Of a stretch of 32,147 bases of DNA, positions 6,354 to 14,620 are shown piece after piece. The DNA is taken from assembly GCA_021829515.1 (NCBI GenBank), contig JAKBPM010000008.1, positions 1 to 32,147 on the forward strand. The letters run 5' to 3'. Made by a program: the position numbers and the translations under genes. Every line of letters begins with the position of its first letter. Within the stretch, counting starts at the first letter, position 1. The notes under the pieces are model-generated. The model was not told the DNA's origin, did not search any database, and saw nothing but the letters and a program-made list of their open reading frames with translations. This stretch comes from Nitrospirota bacterium. GTDB lineage: Bacteria > Nitrospirota_A > Leptospirillia > Leptospirillales > Leptospirillaceae.

Positions 6354-7505
6354 TTGATGAAAAAACGTGAAGGAATCATTCCTCCAAAATTTGCTGATAA
6401 GTTTTTCAGAATTGATTTTGAGTCAGAACCTTTGCCTGTACTTTGTCTCTATCCCATTCCTGCAGAAATCGCTCTTGATGATGTCCGCCTTGAAGTCTGC
6501 GGATTAGAGGAGCATCCTCGCCTGATTCCTTGGTACTCGCTTTCATCTCTTCCTCGTATAAAACAGGATATTCCCATTATTTGTCAGCTCTTTAACTGGT
6601 ATGAAAATGTCCAGTGGGAAGGCATTCGCCTTGTGGATTTGATCGACCATCTTCGAGTGGATGCTCCCCTTGATGGATATTTTGCCTTTTACTCAAGGGA
6701 TGGAGTTTATTTCGAAACATTATCCAGAGATGAGGCACGAGACCCACGGGTATTACTCGCATTCGGGTTGAACGGGGAACCTCTTCCCGAACAACATGGT
6801 GGACCTCTCAGATTGGTTGTCCCGTTTCTTCAGGGCTATAAAAGCGTTAAATGGCTAGGAGGAATAAGGGTTTTTCGCAATGACCCAGTTGGGATCAAAC
6901 GTCTCCTGGGCCAGAGTCCCAGTGGTCAGTTGAATGATGCTTGGGTACAGCGTCTTGGTGTTGTCGTTCCTTCTGGTAAAGCAGGCGACCCGCCACCTTT
7001 GGGTGCTGCATCATCTGCTGGTGGGGTTTCGTCTCCGACAAAAACAGAAAACGCTCCAGATCATTTACCTTCTGTGCAAAGGATCGATGCTCTCTTGTCC
7101 TCGGAAGAGTCGTCAGGTGGAGAGGATGGAGGAGCTGAAGCAGGGAAAGACACTTTGTGCGAAATTATGGTCATTGTGCGTCCGGAACGTCGACAGGCAA
7201 CACAGAAAGCCTTGGAGGACGGTGGCTTCCTTTCTTATTCCACCTATGGAGTATTGGGGAGAGGACGTCAGAAAGGACTCAAGTTCAAGGGAGAAGAGAC
7301 CTCTCAGGCGGCTATACAATTCTTGCCACGCCAGATGTTCATGTTTGTTGCGAAGGAGTCGGCCGTAAACAAAGCGGTTGAAATTATCAGGAAGGCCAAT
7401 CAAAGCGGGAAAACAGGGCAATTCGGAGACGGAAAAATTTTTGTTCTTAAGATAGAGAATGCCATTCGGATCAGCACTGGTGAAACAGGAGGAGATGCCA
7501 TTTGA
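6354..7505 (+). CDS. Sulfite-oxidase-fold molybdopterin domain fused to a NifI2-like PII domain
   Basis: Residues 1-200 form an oxidoreductase molybdopterin-binding domain. PIICQLFNWYENVQWEGIRL has Cys77, the likely Mo ligand, and the W-G-L-DL motif; AFGLNGEPLPEQHGGPLRLV is the conserved N-G-PL---HG-PLR motif. A Ser/Gly/Glu-rich linker (about 200-265) leads to a PII domain with IVRPERRQATQKALEDGGF, VLGRGRQKG (T-loop base), LPRQMFMFV, GDGKIFVLKIENAIRI and TGE, closest to archaeal NifI2. No signal peptide is visible, so it is cytoplasmic. The Mo-cofactor dimerisation domain of sulfite oxidases and plant nitrate reductases is absent. GGAGG serves either TTG 6354 or ATG 6357. A role as an assimilatory nitrate reductase is inference from context. 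Confidence 0.85.
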   Translation: MMKKREGIIPPKFADKFFRIDFESEPLPVLCLYPIPAEIALDDVRLEVCGLEEHPRLIPWYSLSSLPRIKQDIPIICQLFNWYENVQWEGIRLVDLIDHLRVDAPLDGYFAFYSRDGVYFETLSRDEARDPRVLLAFGLNGEPLPEQHGGPLRLVVPFLQGYKSVKWLGGIRVFRNDPVGIKRLLGQSPSGQLNDAWVQRLGVVVPSGKAGDPPPLGAASSAGGVSSPTKTENAPDHLPSVQRIDALLSSEESSGGEDGGAEAGKDTLCEIMVIVRPERRQATQKALEDGGFLSYSTYGVLGRGRQKGLKFKGEETSQAAIQFLPRQMFMFVAKESAVNKAVEIIRKANQSGKTGQFGDGKIFVLKIENAIRISTGETGGDAI

Positions 7506-7831
7506 AGCTTATACGGGCTATCGTTCGCTCCGAAAGGGAGCCTCAAATCCTAAAAAATCTTGAATCTGGCGGGTTTTATGGGATGACTAAATTTCCCGTT
7601 GTAGGCCGTGGGCAACAGCACGGGATTCAGGTGGGAGATGTAGGCTACGACACTCTGTCAAAACTTGAATTTCTCATGGTCGTTTCGGATAGAGACCTGC
7701 CAGCAGTTGTTCAGTGTATAGAGGAAGGGGCTTATACAGGGCACCCTGGAGACGGAAAGATCTTTATCCAGGAGGTCCTATCATCTCATACCATCCGGAC
7801 AGGAGCTGAGAAACATGGGGAACAGTCGTAA
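7502..7831 (+). CDS. NifI1-like PII signalling protein
   Basis: The 109-residue protein reads MKLIRAIVRSEREPQILKNL, with VVGRGQQHGIQVGDVGYDTL (T-loop) and YTGHPGDGKIFIQEV, ending SSHTIRTG. This is the NifI1 subgroup of PII proteins, known mainly beside nitrogenase genes in methanogens, where NifI1 and NifI2 act together in response to 2-oxoglutarate and adenylates. The Tyr uridylylated in GlnB is not present at the equivalent place, so control is probably by ligand only. It starts with TTG (7502) after AGGAGG and overlaps the stop of the fusion gene by 4 nt, placing a NifI1 directly after a NifI2 domain. Confidence 0.85.
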   Translation: MKLIRAIVRSEREPQILKNLESGGFYGMTKFPVVGRGQQHGIQVGDVGYDTLSKLEFLMVVSDRDLPAVVQCIEEGAYTGHPGDGKIFIQEVLSSHTIRTGAEKHGEQS

Positions 7832-9116
7832 AGAGACGCACATTATCAGTTCGTTAAAGAGTGGTCATCCAAAGACACTTTTCTCTGCTTTTCTTTATTT
7901 TGATGTGAGCTTTATGGTCTGGATGCTGATTGGAGCGCTGAGTGTTCTTATCGCCAAAGATCTGCACCTGTCGGCATTTCAGAAAGGATTTCTTGTTTCT
8001 GTTCCGTTGCTGGGAGGGGCATTTTTCCGGATTCTCCTGGGGCTTTTGTCTGACCGATTCGGCCCAAAGAAAGTAGGGATGACAAGTCTGCTTGTGACAA
8101 TCCTTCCTCTCGGATGGGCATGGCTTGGAGGAAAAAGCTTCTATGAACTTTTAGTCGTCGCGCTGTTTTTGGGAATTGCCGGGGCCAGCTTTGCAGTGGC
8201 TCTACCTCTGGCAAGCCGTTGGTACCCGCGTGAGAACCAGGGTATAGCAATGGGGATTGCCGGAGCTGGAAACAGTGGAACACTTATTGCGGTATTCCTG
8301 GCGCCGACCCTCGCTGTTACCTACCATGTTGGCTGGCATGGAGTTTTTGGTTTGGCCATTATTCCTGTTCTTGTGGTCTGGTTGCTCTTTTCCTGGCTTG
8401 CAAAAGAGTCTCCCATGACACCAGCTCCTGCAGGAATCCGTCCGTATATTGAACTTTTAAAAATTAAGGATCTTTGGTGGTTCTGCCTGTTTTATGGAAC
8501 AACTTTTGGTGGATTTGTTGGTCTTACAAGTTATCTGAACATCCTTTATCACGATCATTATGGTCTTAGTGCCATTACAGCAGGAAATATCACGGGGTTG
8601 GCCGTTTTATCCGGAAGTTTCTTTCGTCCTGTTGGCGGAATCCTTGGAGACCGATTTGGCGGATTGCGCATTCTGACTGCCATCTATCTGCTTGTAGCCC
8701 TGTCGTTCATGTTGTTTGGATTATTCCTTCCGATGGCTTCAGTAGCCATTTTCCTGCTGACAGTAGGCATTCTGTCTCTTGGAATGGGGAATGGAGCGGT
8801 ATTTCAGCTTGTACCCCAGCGTTTTTCATCCCAGATTGGGGTTGTATCGGGAATTGTAGGAGCAGCGGGAGGGGTAGGCGGATTTTTTCTCCCCAGCCTC
8901 TTTGGAGTGCTGCGCGAGTACTGGGGATTAACGGGTGCAGGGTTTGTGGTCTTTTCTTTTATAGCGCTTTTCTGCGCTACAGTGGTGTTTTTTAAACGAA
9001 AGCAATGGGAGCAAGAATGGCTACATTTTCAAAAGACTTCTTCCGAAAGCGTGGAAGGGGCCCAGATTTTCCCTTCGGCTGTTCGTGTTCCAATGGAAGT
9101 TGTCTTCGGAGGTTAA
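7815..9116 (+). CDS. narK: NarK/NasA-type nitrate/nitrite transporter (MFS, NNP family)
   Basis: The 433-residue protein has about 12 membrane segments and the nitrate-porter signatures: GAGNSGTLIAVFLAP in the N-terminal half, and GMGNGAVFQLVPQRF followed by GIVGAAGGVGGFFLP in the C-terminal half. RILLGLLSDRFGPKK is the MFS loop 2-3 motif. It would bring nitrate and/or nitrite across the inner membrane for the downstream reductase. The start ATG lies inside the PII gene (17-nt overlap) with AGGAG ahead, which points to translational coupling. No nitrate-specific residues were verified beyond the signatures. Confidence 0.9.
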   Translation: MGNSRKETHIISSLKSGHPKTLFSAFLYFDVSFMVWMLIGALSVLIAKDLHLSAFQKGFLVSVPLLGGAFFRILLGLLSDRFGPKKVGMTSLLVTILPLGWAWLGGKSFYELLVVALFLGIAGASFAVALPLASRWYPRENQGIAMGIAGAGNSGTLIAVFLAPTLAVTYHVGWHGVFGLAIIPVLVVWLLFSWLAKESPMTPAPAGIRPYIELLKIKDLWWFCLFYGTTFGGFVGLTSYLNILYHDHYGLSAITAGNITGLAVLSGSFFRPVGGILGDRFGGLRILTAIYLLVALSFMLFGLFLPMASVAIFLLTVGILSLGMGNGAVFQLVPQRFSSQIGVVSGIVGAAGGVGGFFLPSLFGVLREYWGLTGAGFVVFSFIALFCATVVFFKRKQWEQEWLHFQKTSSESVEGAQIFPSAVRVPMEVVFGG

Positions 9117-9149
9117 AAAATATCCTGTATTTTGAAAGGAAAAAGTCCA

Positions 9150-12100
9150 ATGAAGATTGTCATTATTGGTAATGGGATGGCGGCTGATGCTTTTCTTGAA
9201 TTCTGGGCAGAGCTTCCTCCTTCTATTAAATCCCAGTGGGAAATAACGGTTTTTGGCGAGGAAACGATCTCCTCGGCTTATAACCGGATTTTTCTGGTGG
9301 ACCTTTTGACCGGACGAAAGACGACAGAAAAGATCCTTCTCAGGCAGAGCGATTGGTACTCTCTAAATGGTATCACCCTAAAGACAGGGGTACGGATTAA
9401 CCGGATTGATTCAAAGGCAAAACTGGTTTGGGACGAAAGTGGAAACGCAACTCCATATGATGTTGCCGTGATTGCAGTTGGGGCGCGACCGTTCATTCCA
9501 CAGGTTCCGGGAATTTCACTCGAAGGGGTCCATGTTCTCAGGACGCTAGAAGATGTCAGAAAGGTTTCAGAAAGAGCACGTAAAAGCCGGAAGGCCATTG
9601 TCGTTGGCGGAGGACTGCTTGGCCTTGAAAGTGCCAAGGGACTTTCAGACATGGGGGTCTCTGTAACCGTTCTTCATCTGAGGGACTGGGTGATGGACCA
9701 GCAGCTCGATCAGATGGGCGGATACATACTTAAAAAAGAAATCGAGCGCATGGGGATAGAAATCCGGGTTAATTCTGTCCTCTCTCAAATTCATGGAACG
9801 GGTAGTGTTAGCTCGGTGGAAATGAGCACCGGTGATCATCTTCCCGCTGACCTCGTTCTGGTTTCTGCCGGAATTATTCCCAACACACAGCTTGCGATTT
9901 CATCGGGGATTAAAGTCAACAGGGGTATCCTTGTCCAAGATGATCTCAAGACCAGCGCTCCTGACGTATATGCTTTGGGAGATGTGATTGAACACCGCGG
10001 GCATTGTTATGGACTTGTGATTCCACTCAGGGAACAGGCAAAGATTCTTGTTCACAACCTGGCTTCTGCTTCGGAAATTCCTCTTTCTTACACGGGGACT
10101 GAATGTTCAACAGTGCTCAAGGTTTCAGGCGTTTCGGTGACCTCGGCCGGAAAGATTCATGGAGACAGAGGAACAGAAGAACTTGTTGCGATGGATTCCC
10201 GGCGCGGGAACTACCGGAAGCTGATCTTCAGAGGAGATTGCCTGGAAGGAGCAATCTTTGTCGGAGAGACTACTGGGAGCACACAGGTACTGGATCTCAT
10301 CAGATCAGGGGGACAAGCGTTATCCATCAGAGAAGACTTTTTTGGAAAATCCGTTCCAGCGACTTTGAGCGAAGGCGACGATAAGGATACGATATGCATT
10401 TGCCACAATGTGACTCGGGGAACGATCCTTTCCGCAATCAGGACAAAGGGTATTAAATCCCGGGAGGAAGTTGCAAAGCATACAAAAGCCAGCACTGGGT
10501 GCGGAAGTTGTGCACAAGTCGTGACTGACCTGATTGCCCGTAGCGAAGTTGGGCAGAAATCCGTAAAAAACCAACCGGTCGCCGGAGCATCGATCGATAT
10601 TTCTCCAATCAAGACATTTCTCTCCGAATACCCCCCAACCTACCCCAAAATGCTGGAGATTGAACGGATCAAGAAAGAAGGTCTTGCGCTCGATTTTGAG
10701 GAAATCTTCAGAAAGGACATTCACGCTCTCTCGGAAGACGATTTCTATCGTCTTAAGACCTATGGAATATGCAGCCAGAAGCATCCGGGCTTTTTCATGG
10801 TCCGAATCCGTATTCCTGGTGGTCGCCTCACCTGCGATCAGGGTATGGCTCTTGCCCAGCTGGCTAAAAAATACGCTCGTGGAGGGGTCCACATCACAAC
10901 TCGCCAGAATCTCGAACTTCATTGGGTCCGCTTGAAGGATATGAAGTACATCTGGGAAGGTCTGGATGCGATCGGGTTATCGACACGATCGAGTTGTGGA
11001 CATACCATGCGGAATGTGATGGCCTGTCCTCATGGCCCGGTTAGTCCGGACGCCCTCATGGATGTGTCTCCCATTGCCCGGGCCATCAGCGATTACTTTG
11101 TCCAGAGGTCGGATATGATTAATCCTGGTCTTCCGAATCGCTTGAACATCCTGTTTTCGGCCTGTCCTCTGTGCGACCCTGATGTGTGGATCAACGACAT
11201 TGGATTTCGTGTCGTGCCCGCTCCCGCAGGCCGAGATCAGTCAGGGTTTTTTGGTTTTGAGCTATGGGCAGGAGGAAGTCTGGGTGCGCACCCGGTTTTG
11301 GGATTCAGGCTCAAGGAGTTTATTCCTCTTCATGAAGCACTTCCTGCCTGTCAGGCTATTTTTGAAATATATACAAAATACGGAAACCGGAATAAGGCCA
11401 AATCCCGACTCAAGTGGTTGGTGGATCAGTGGGGGAAGGAAAAATTCTCAACTGTATTCGACCAGGTATTCCGTGGAAAAAGGTCATTGCCCGAAAATCA
11501 GAAATTCCGTTTTGCGGAAGAAGCATTATCTCCCCCTCCGTTTCCATTCTCCTTCTACCCTTCTCGCGTCATTGAAGGATGCATCCCGCAGAAGCAGCGG
11601 GGAAAAGTCCTCATCCCGGTGGATATACCTCTTGGAGAGATTGCCTCTCGGCAGTTAAGGACTCTGTCGGAGATCTCGCGCCGGTATGGAGATGAAAGCT
11701 TCCTTCAGCTAACGAAGGAGCAAAACATTGAAATTCAAGGGATCAAGGAAAAATATGGGCCATCTGTTATCCACACAATCAGGGGGATTGGGCTTGCCCC
11801 TCTTCTTGGGAAAAGGAGCTCGAATATTGTGGCCTGTCCAGGAACGGAGTTCTGTGTCCTGGCTGTAACGGATGCCCAAGGCACTGCACGTTCACTGCTT
11901 CATGATTTTAAGGCTCCAAATCCAAAAATAAAGGAGTTGCTTGATCAAATAACGATCTCTATCTCCGGATGTCCAAACAGTTGTTCCAAGCATCAGGTCT
12001 CAGACATCGGGCTTTCTGGTGCCATGACTGTGGTTGGTGATGACAGACGTTATGCTTACTCCTTATATCTTGGTGGTCGGATGGAGAAGGACGTGCGTCT

Positions 12101-12341
12101 GGGAGAAGTGATCCTTAAGGGACTGACTGAAGACATGATTGTTCCGGTTTTTGAAGCCCTCCTGGAATGCATCGTCACCCATGGTGTCGGAGAGGAAACC
12201 TTCCAGAATATTGTTGATCGGGTGGGAACGAAAACGATCGGAAAAGAGGTAGAGGAGCGTCTTGAGTCCAGCAGGCCGCATATCTGGGAAAAAATTCGAA
12301 TGGAGTGCCAGAACGAGATCCATGCAGAAATCTTGACATGA
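9150..12341 (+). CDS. Fused nitrite reductase: NirB-type NAD(P)H/FAD/[2Fe-2S] module plus NirA-type siroheme reductase
   Basis: The 1063-residue product combines two enzymes. Residues 1-400 are a NirB-type FAD/NAD(P)H oxidoreductase (IVIIGNGMAADAF; IVVGGGLLGLESAKG near 150-160; VYALGDV). Cys416, 418, 451 and 454 (CICHNVT, TGCGSC) are the BFD-type [2Fe-2S] site. From about residue 490 a complete NirA/sulfite reductase-like unit follows, with both ferredoxin-like half repeats (GGRLTCDQGMALAQLAKKY and GEIASRQLRTLSEISRRYG). Its siroheme-[4Fe-4S] ligands are Cys896, 902 (CPGTEFC), 941 and 945 (CPNSC). Classical NirB (about 840 residues) has only one half repeat and needs NirD; no nirD is here. It probably reduces nitrite to ammonium in the cytoplasm with NAD(P)H. 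The start is ATG 9150, after AAAGGA. Confidence 0.9.
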   Translation: MKIVIIGNGMAADAFLEFWAELPPSIKSQWEITVFGEETISSAYNRIFLVDLLTGRKTTEKILLRQSDWYSLNGITLKTGVRINRIDSKAKLVWDESGNATPYDVAVIAVGARPFIPQVPGISLEGVHVLRTLEDVRKVSERARKSRKAIVVGGGLLGLESAKGLSDMGVSVTVLHLRDWVMDQQLDQMGGYILKKEIERMGIEIRVNSVLSQIHGTGSVSSVEMSTGDHLPADLVLVSAGIIPNTQLAISSGIKVNRGILVQDDLKTSAPDVYALGDVIEHRGHCYGLVIPLREQAKILVHNLASASEIPLSYTGTECSTVLKVSGVSVTSAGKIHGDRGTEELVAMDSRRGNYRKLIFRGDCLEGAIFVGETTGSTQVLDLIRSGGQALSIREDFFGKSVPATLSEGDDKDTICICHNVTRGTILSAIRTKGIKSREEVAKHTKASTGCGSCAQVVTDLIARSEVGQKSVKNQPVAGASIDISPIKTFLSEYPPTYPKMLEIERIKKEGLALDFEEIFRKDIHALSEDDFYRLKTYGICSQKHPGFFMVRIRIPGGRLTCDQGMALAQLAKKYARGGVHITTRQNLELHWVRLKDMKYIWEGLDAIGLSTRSSCGHTMRNVMACPHGPVSPDALMDVSPIARAISDYFVQRSDMINPGLPNRLNILFSACPLCDPDVWINDIGFRVVPAPAGRDQSGFFGFELWAGGSLGAHPVLGFRLKEFIPLHEALPACQAIFEIYTKYGNRNKAKSRLKWLVDQWGKEKFSTVFDQVFRGKRSLPENQKFRFAEEALSPPPFPFSFYPSRVIEGCIPQKQRGKVLIPVDIPLGEIASRQLRTLSEISRRYGDESFLQLTKEQNIEIQGIKEKYGPSVIHTIRGIGLAPLLGKRSSNIVACPGTEFCVLAVTDAQGTARSLLHDFKAPNPKIKELLDQITISISGCPNSCSKHQVSDIGLSGAMTVVGDDRRYAYSLYLGGRMEKDVRLGEVILKGLTEDMIVPVFEALLECIVTHGVGEETFQNIVDRVGTKTIGKEVEERLESSRPHIWEKIRMECQNEIHAEILT

Positions 12342-12363
12342 CGGAACTCTTCTTTGTTTGACG

Positions 12364-12380
12364 AGGTATTTCCGCTGCAA
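12364..12380 (+). promoter_or_regulatory. Weak sigma-54-like element upstream of the second PII gene
   Basis: AGGTATTTCCGCTGCA has GG (12365-12366) and GC (12377-12378) exactly 10 nt apart and CTGCA near the -12 consensus, but the -24 box is poor. A TTGACA at 12434-12439 is an alternative -35 box, with a poor -10 (TGGATT). The 145-nt gap suggests a second promoter for the PII-moa block, but neither candidate is strong. Confidence 0.25.
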
Positions 12381-12486
12381 GGGGTAGAGTTGTTTTAAGG
12401 ATCATTCGTCGTTCACCTTACCTTTGGGTAGGGTTGACAAAGCCAGCTGATTTCACTGGATTCCTTTATCACTGAAGGAGGGTTTC

Positions 12487-12861
12487 ATGAAAATGATTCA
12501 GGCAATTGTCAGGCCAGAAAAAGCAGGGGACGTTGTTTTGTCTCTTGAGAAAACCGGCATTCTGGCTTTGACACGAATGGATATGATGGGCCATGGAAGA
12601 CAAAAAGGGATTCATGTCGGGACCGTCCATTATGCGGAGATCGCCAAGGTCTACTTCATGATTGTCGTCGAGAATCAAGATGCAGACCGGGCAGTCAATG
12701 CGATTCGGATTGCGGCCAGTACCGGTAACCCCGGGGACGGGAAGATTTTTGTTTCCTCCGTTATTGAATCCCGTACGATCCGTCAAAGCGGGAAATCAGT
12801 CTCTTCACAGAAAATGACTGATACCGCACCGTCTCCGCTTTCCGGAAAGGGTGTTTCATGA
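12487..12861 (+). CDS. NifI1-like PII signalling protein (second free copy)
   Basis: The 124-residue protein starts MKMIQAIVRPEKAGDVVLSL and carries MMGHGRQKGIHVG (T-loop), TGNPGDGKIFVSSV and ESRTIRQSG, again the NifI1 type. It extends about 25 residues past the usual PII end with a Ser/Lys-rich tail of unknown role. AAGGAGGG precedes the ATG. It heads the Moco-biosynthesis block and overlaps moaA by 4 nt (ATGA), so its expression is tied to cofactor supply. It is diverged from the copy at 7502, so the two are unlikely to be recent duplicates. Confidence 0.85.
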   Translation: MKMIQAIVRPEKAGDVVLSLEKTGILALTRMDMMGHGRQKGIHVGTVHYAEIAKVYFMIVVENQDADRAVNAIRIAASTGNPGDGKIFVSSVIESRTIRQSGKSVSSQKMTDTAPSPLSGKGVS

Positions 12862-13823
12862 GCATCTCTTTACCACTCCCTCCACTTTACCTCCGACTTT
12901 CAGTGACAGATCGCTGCAATTTGAGATGTCTTTACTGCAGGCCTGATAAAGCAGAAGACACGCTGGCAAGGCATCCATCTCAGCTTTCAGCCGAGGATTT
13001 ATTGGATCTTGTGGAGTTAGTGAATACTGCCGTACCAATCTACAAATTGCGATTGACAGGCGGAGATCCTCTTGTTCGGCCGGACCTTGATAAATTTATC
13101 AGGAAGGTTCGCAAACTTCTTCCAGATGCAGAAATTGCATTAACGACGAACGGGCTCCTTCTTTCCCGTCAGGTGAAGGCACTGAAAGAGGCCGGGCTTG
13201 ATACGATGAACATAAGCTTGGATGCGACAGAATTCGGCATGTTTGAAAAAATTTCAAAGGTCAACGCGTTTGACGATGTCCTGGAAGGAATCTTGGCTGC
13301 AAAAAAATCAGGGTTTAAAAGTCTTAAACTCAATACAGTTCTTTTGCGGCAATTTAACGGGCAATCATTGCATGAGCTGGTCGAGTTTGCGGCTGACCTG
13401 AACTGTGAATTGCGCTTCATTGAATTAATGCCGATCGGCGTGGCTTCTGACTATTTCAAGTCTGAGTTTTTGCCAGCAAACGAAGCAATGGAACTCCTTC
13501 AACCTCATTTTGGCGATCCAATCCCGCTTGGGTTGAAGGGAACCGCATCGCGTTATTTATTCCAGTTTCGCGGAAAAAAAACGGTTGTCGGATTCATTAC
13601 AACCATCTCGGAGCCGTTTTGCGGTACATGTGACCGGCTGCGGATAGATTCAAGGGGGTGGTTGTTTCCATGTTTGCATGATTATGACGGACTGGACCTC
13701 CTGACATTATGCCGGACCGCTGAAAGAGAACAGGCCGTCCGTTTGATCCAGTCCGTTCACGCAGAGAAAAAATCGCCCGTTCAAGAATGGACATCGCAAC
13801 AAATGGTCCGGATTGGAGGATAG
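12858..13823 (+). CDS. moaA: GTP 3',8-cyclase MoaA (Moco step 1)
   Basis: This radical-SAM enzyme of 321 residues has CNLRCLYC (SAM cluster) at about residues 20-27, LRLTGGDPLVRPDL, and the C-terminal cluster motif FCGTCDRLRIDSRGWLFPCL. It ends in Gly-Gly (VRIGG), which is conserved in MoaA and needed for activity. With MoaC it turns GTP into cyclic pyranopterin monophosphate. The ATG overlaps the stop of the PII gene (ATGA). Length is close to the family norm of about 330. Confidence 0.95.
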   Translation: MSISLPLPPLYLRLSVTDRCNLRCLYCRPDKAEDTLARHPSQLSAEDLLDLVELVNTAVPIYKLRLTGGDPLVRPDLDKFIRKVRKLLPDAEIALTTNGLLLSRQVKALKEAGLDTMNISLDATEFGMFEKISKVNAFDDVLEGILAAKKSGFKSLKLNTVLLRQFNGQSLHELVEFAADLNCELRFIELMPIGVASDYFKSEFLPANEAMELLQPHFGDPIPLGLKGTASRYLFQFRGKKTVVGFITTISEPFCGTCDRLRIDSRGWLFPCLHDYDGLDLLTLCRTAEREQAVRLIQSVHAEKKSPVQEWTSQQMVRIGG

Positions 13824-13828
13824 GAGTC

Positions 13829-14146
13829 ATGATCATGGTAAATAAGCATGGTAGTCGTTTCTCGAACATCTTGCCAAATACCGGAGGGATCGAATCAGGT
13901 GCCCCTCGCACATTCTCTGTGGTTTATTTTGGTCCAATCAGAGAAAAAACCGGACGGATGAAAGAAGAGATATTGACAGATTCCAGAACACCTGAATCTC
14001 TCTATGAGGAGATAAGGATAAAGTATGCGCTTGAATATCCCTTTTCCCTTCTTCGGGTTGCCGTAAACGGGACGTTTTCGAGTCCAGAGGCCATGCTTGA
14101 AGAAGGAGATAGTGTTGCTTTTTTACCTCCATTTGGAGGGGGATGA
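13829..14146 (+). CDS. moaD: MoaD, molybdopterin synthase small (sulfur-carrier) subunit
   Basis: The ubiquitin-like fold is seen in SVVYFGPIREKTG, LLRVAVNG, EEGDSVAFLPPFGGG. The C-terminal Gly-Gly is the site that becomes the thiocarboxylate. The likely start is ATG 13829, with a TAGGAG ribosome site that overlaps the moaA stop, giving 105 residues. That is about 25 longer than usual at the N-terminus; an internal start cannot be excluded. It pairs with MoaE, whose gene abuts it. Confidence 0.85.
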   Translation: MIMVNKHGSRFSNILPNTGGIESGAPRTFSVVYFGPIREKTGRMKEEILTDSRTPESLYEEIRIKYALEYPFSLLRVAVNGTFSSPEAMLEEGDSVAFLPPFGGG

Positions 14147-14620
14147 ATGTTCCGGTTCGTACGTACCACTATTTCTGGGGAGATTTTGCGTTCTTCTCTT
14201 TGTCATCCGGGTGCAGGGGGCGTGGTTATTTTTGAAGGCCGTGTCCGGAACCAGCATCGTGGACGATCGGTACTCTTTCTTGAATATGAGGCTTATGAAC
14301 TGCTTGCGGAGAAGGAAGGGTTGGCGATCCTTGAAGAAGTCAGGGAGAGGTATGATATTTTGGAGGTTCTTTGTGTTCATCGGATTGGGAAGGTTGAACT
14401 CGGGGAGGTTGCCGTTTGGATTGGTGTTACTGCTGTTCATCGGGCTTCTGCCTTTGAAGCCTGCTCTTTTGTGATCGACGAGATAAAACATCGTCTTCCA
14501 ATATGGAAAAAAGAGTGGTACGAGCATGGAGCGGCTGCCTGGGTAAATTGTCTGGAGGAGGCGAGGCATTCTCCCTTTATTTCAAGCAAAGAGAACACAG
14601 AAAGTCTCTCTCATGATTAA
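14147..14620 (+). CDS. moaE: MoaE, molybdopterin synthase large subunit
   Basis: The 157-residue product has VVIFEGRVRNQHRG, LEYEAYELLAEKEGL, HRIGKVELGEVAVWIGVTAV, HRASAFEACSFVIDEIKHRL and PIWKKEWYEHG. These are the conserved MoaE substrate-binding and catalytic Lys segments. With MoaD it inserts two sulfurs into cPMP. It starts 1 nt after the moaD stop, with GGAGGGGG ahead, and overlaps moeA at its end. Confidence 0.95.
   Translation: MFRFVRTTISGEILRSSLCHPGAGGVVIFEGRVRNQHRGRSVLFLEYEAYELLAEKEGLAILEEVRERYDILEVLCVHRIGKVELGEVAVWIGVTAVHRASAFEACSFVIDEIKHRLPIWKKEWYEHGAAAWVNCLEEARHSPFISSKENTESLSHD

Noticed and set aside
9278..9652. Minus-strand ORFs within the nitrite reductase gene.
   Set aside because: Shadows of a long gene with clear motifs on the plus strand; low-complexity composition typical of antisense reading.
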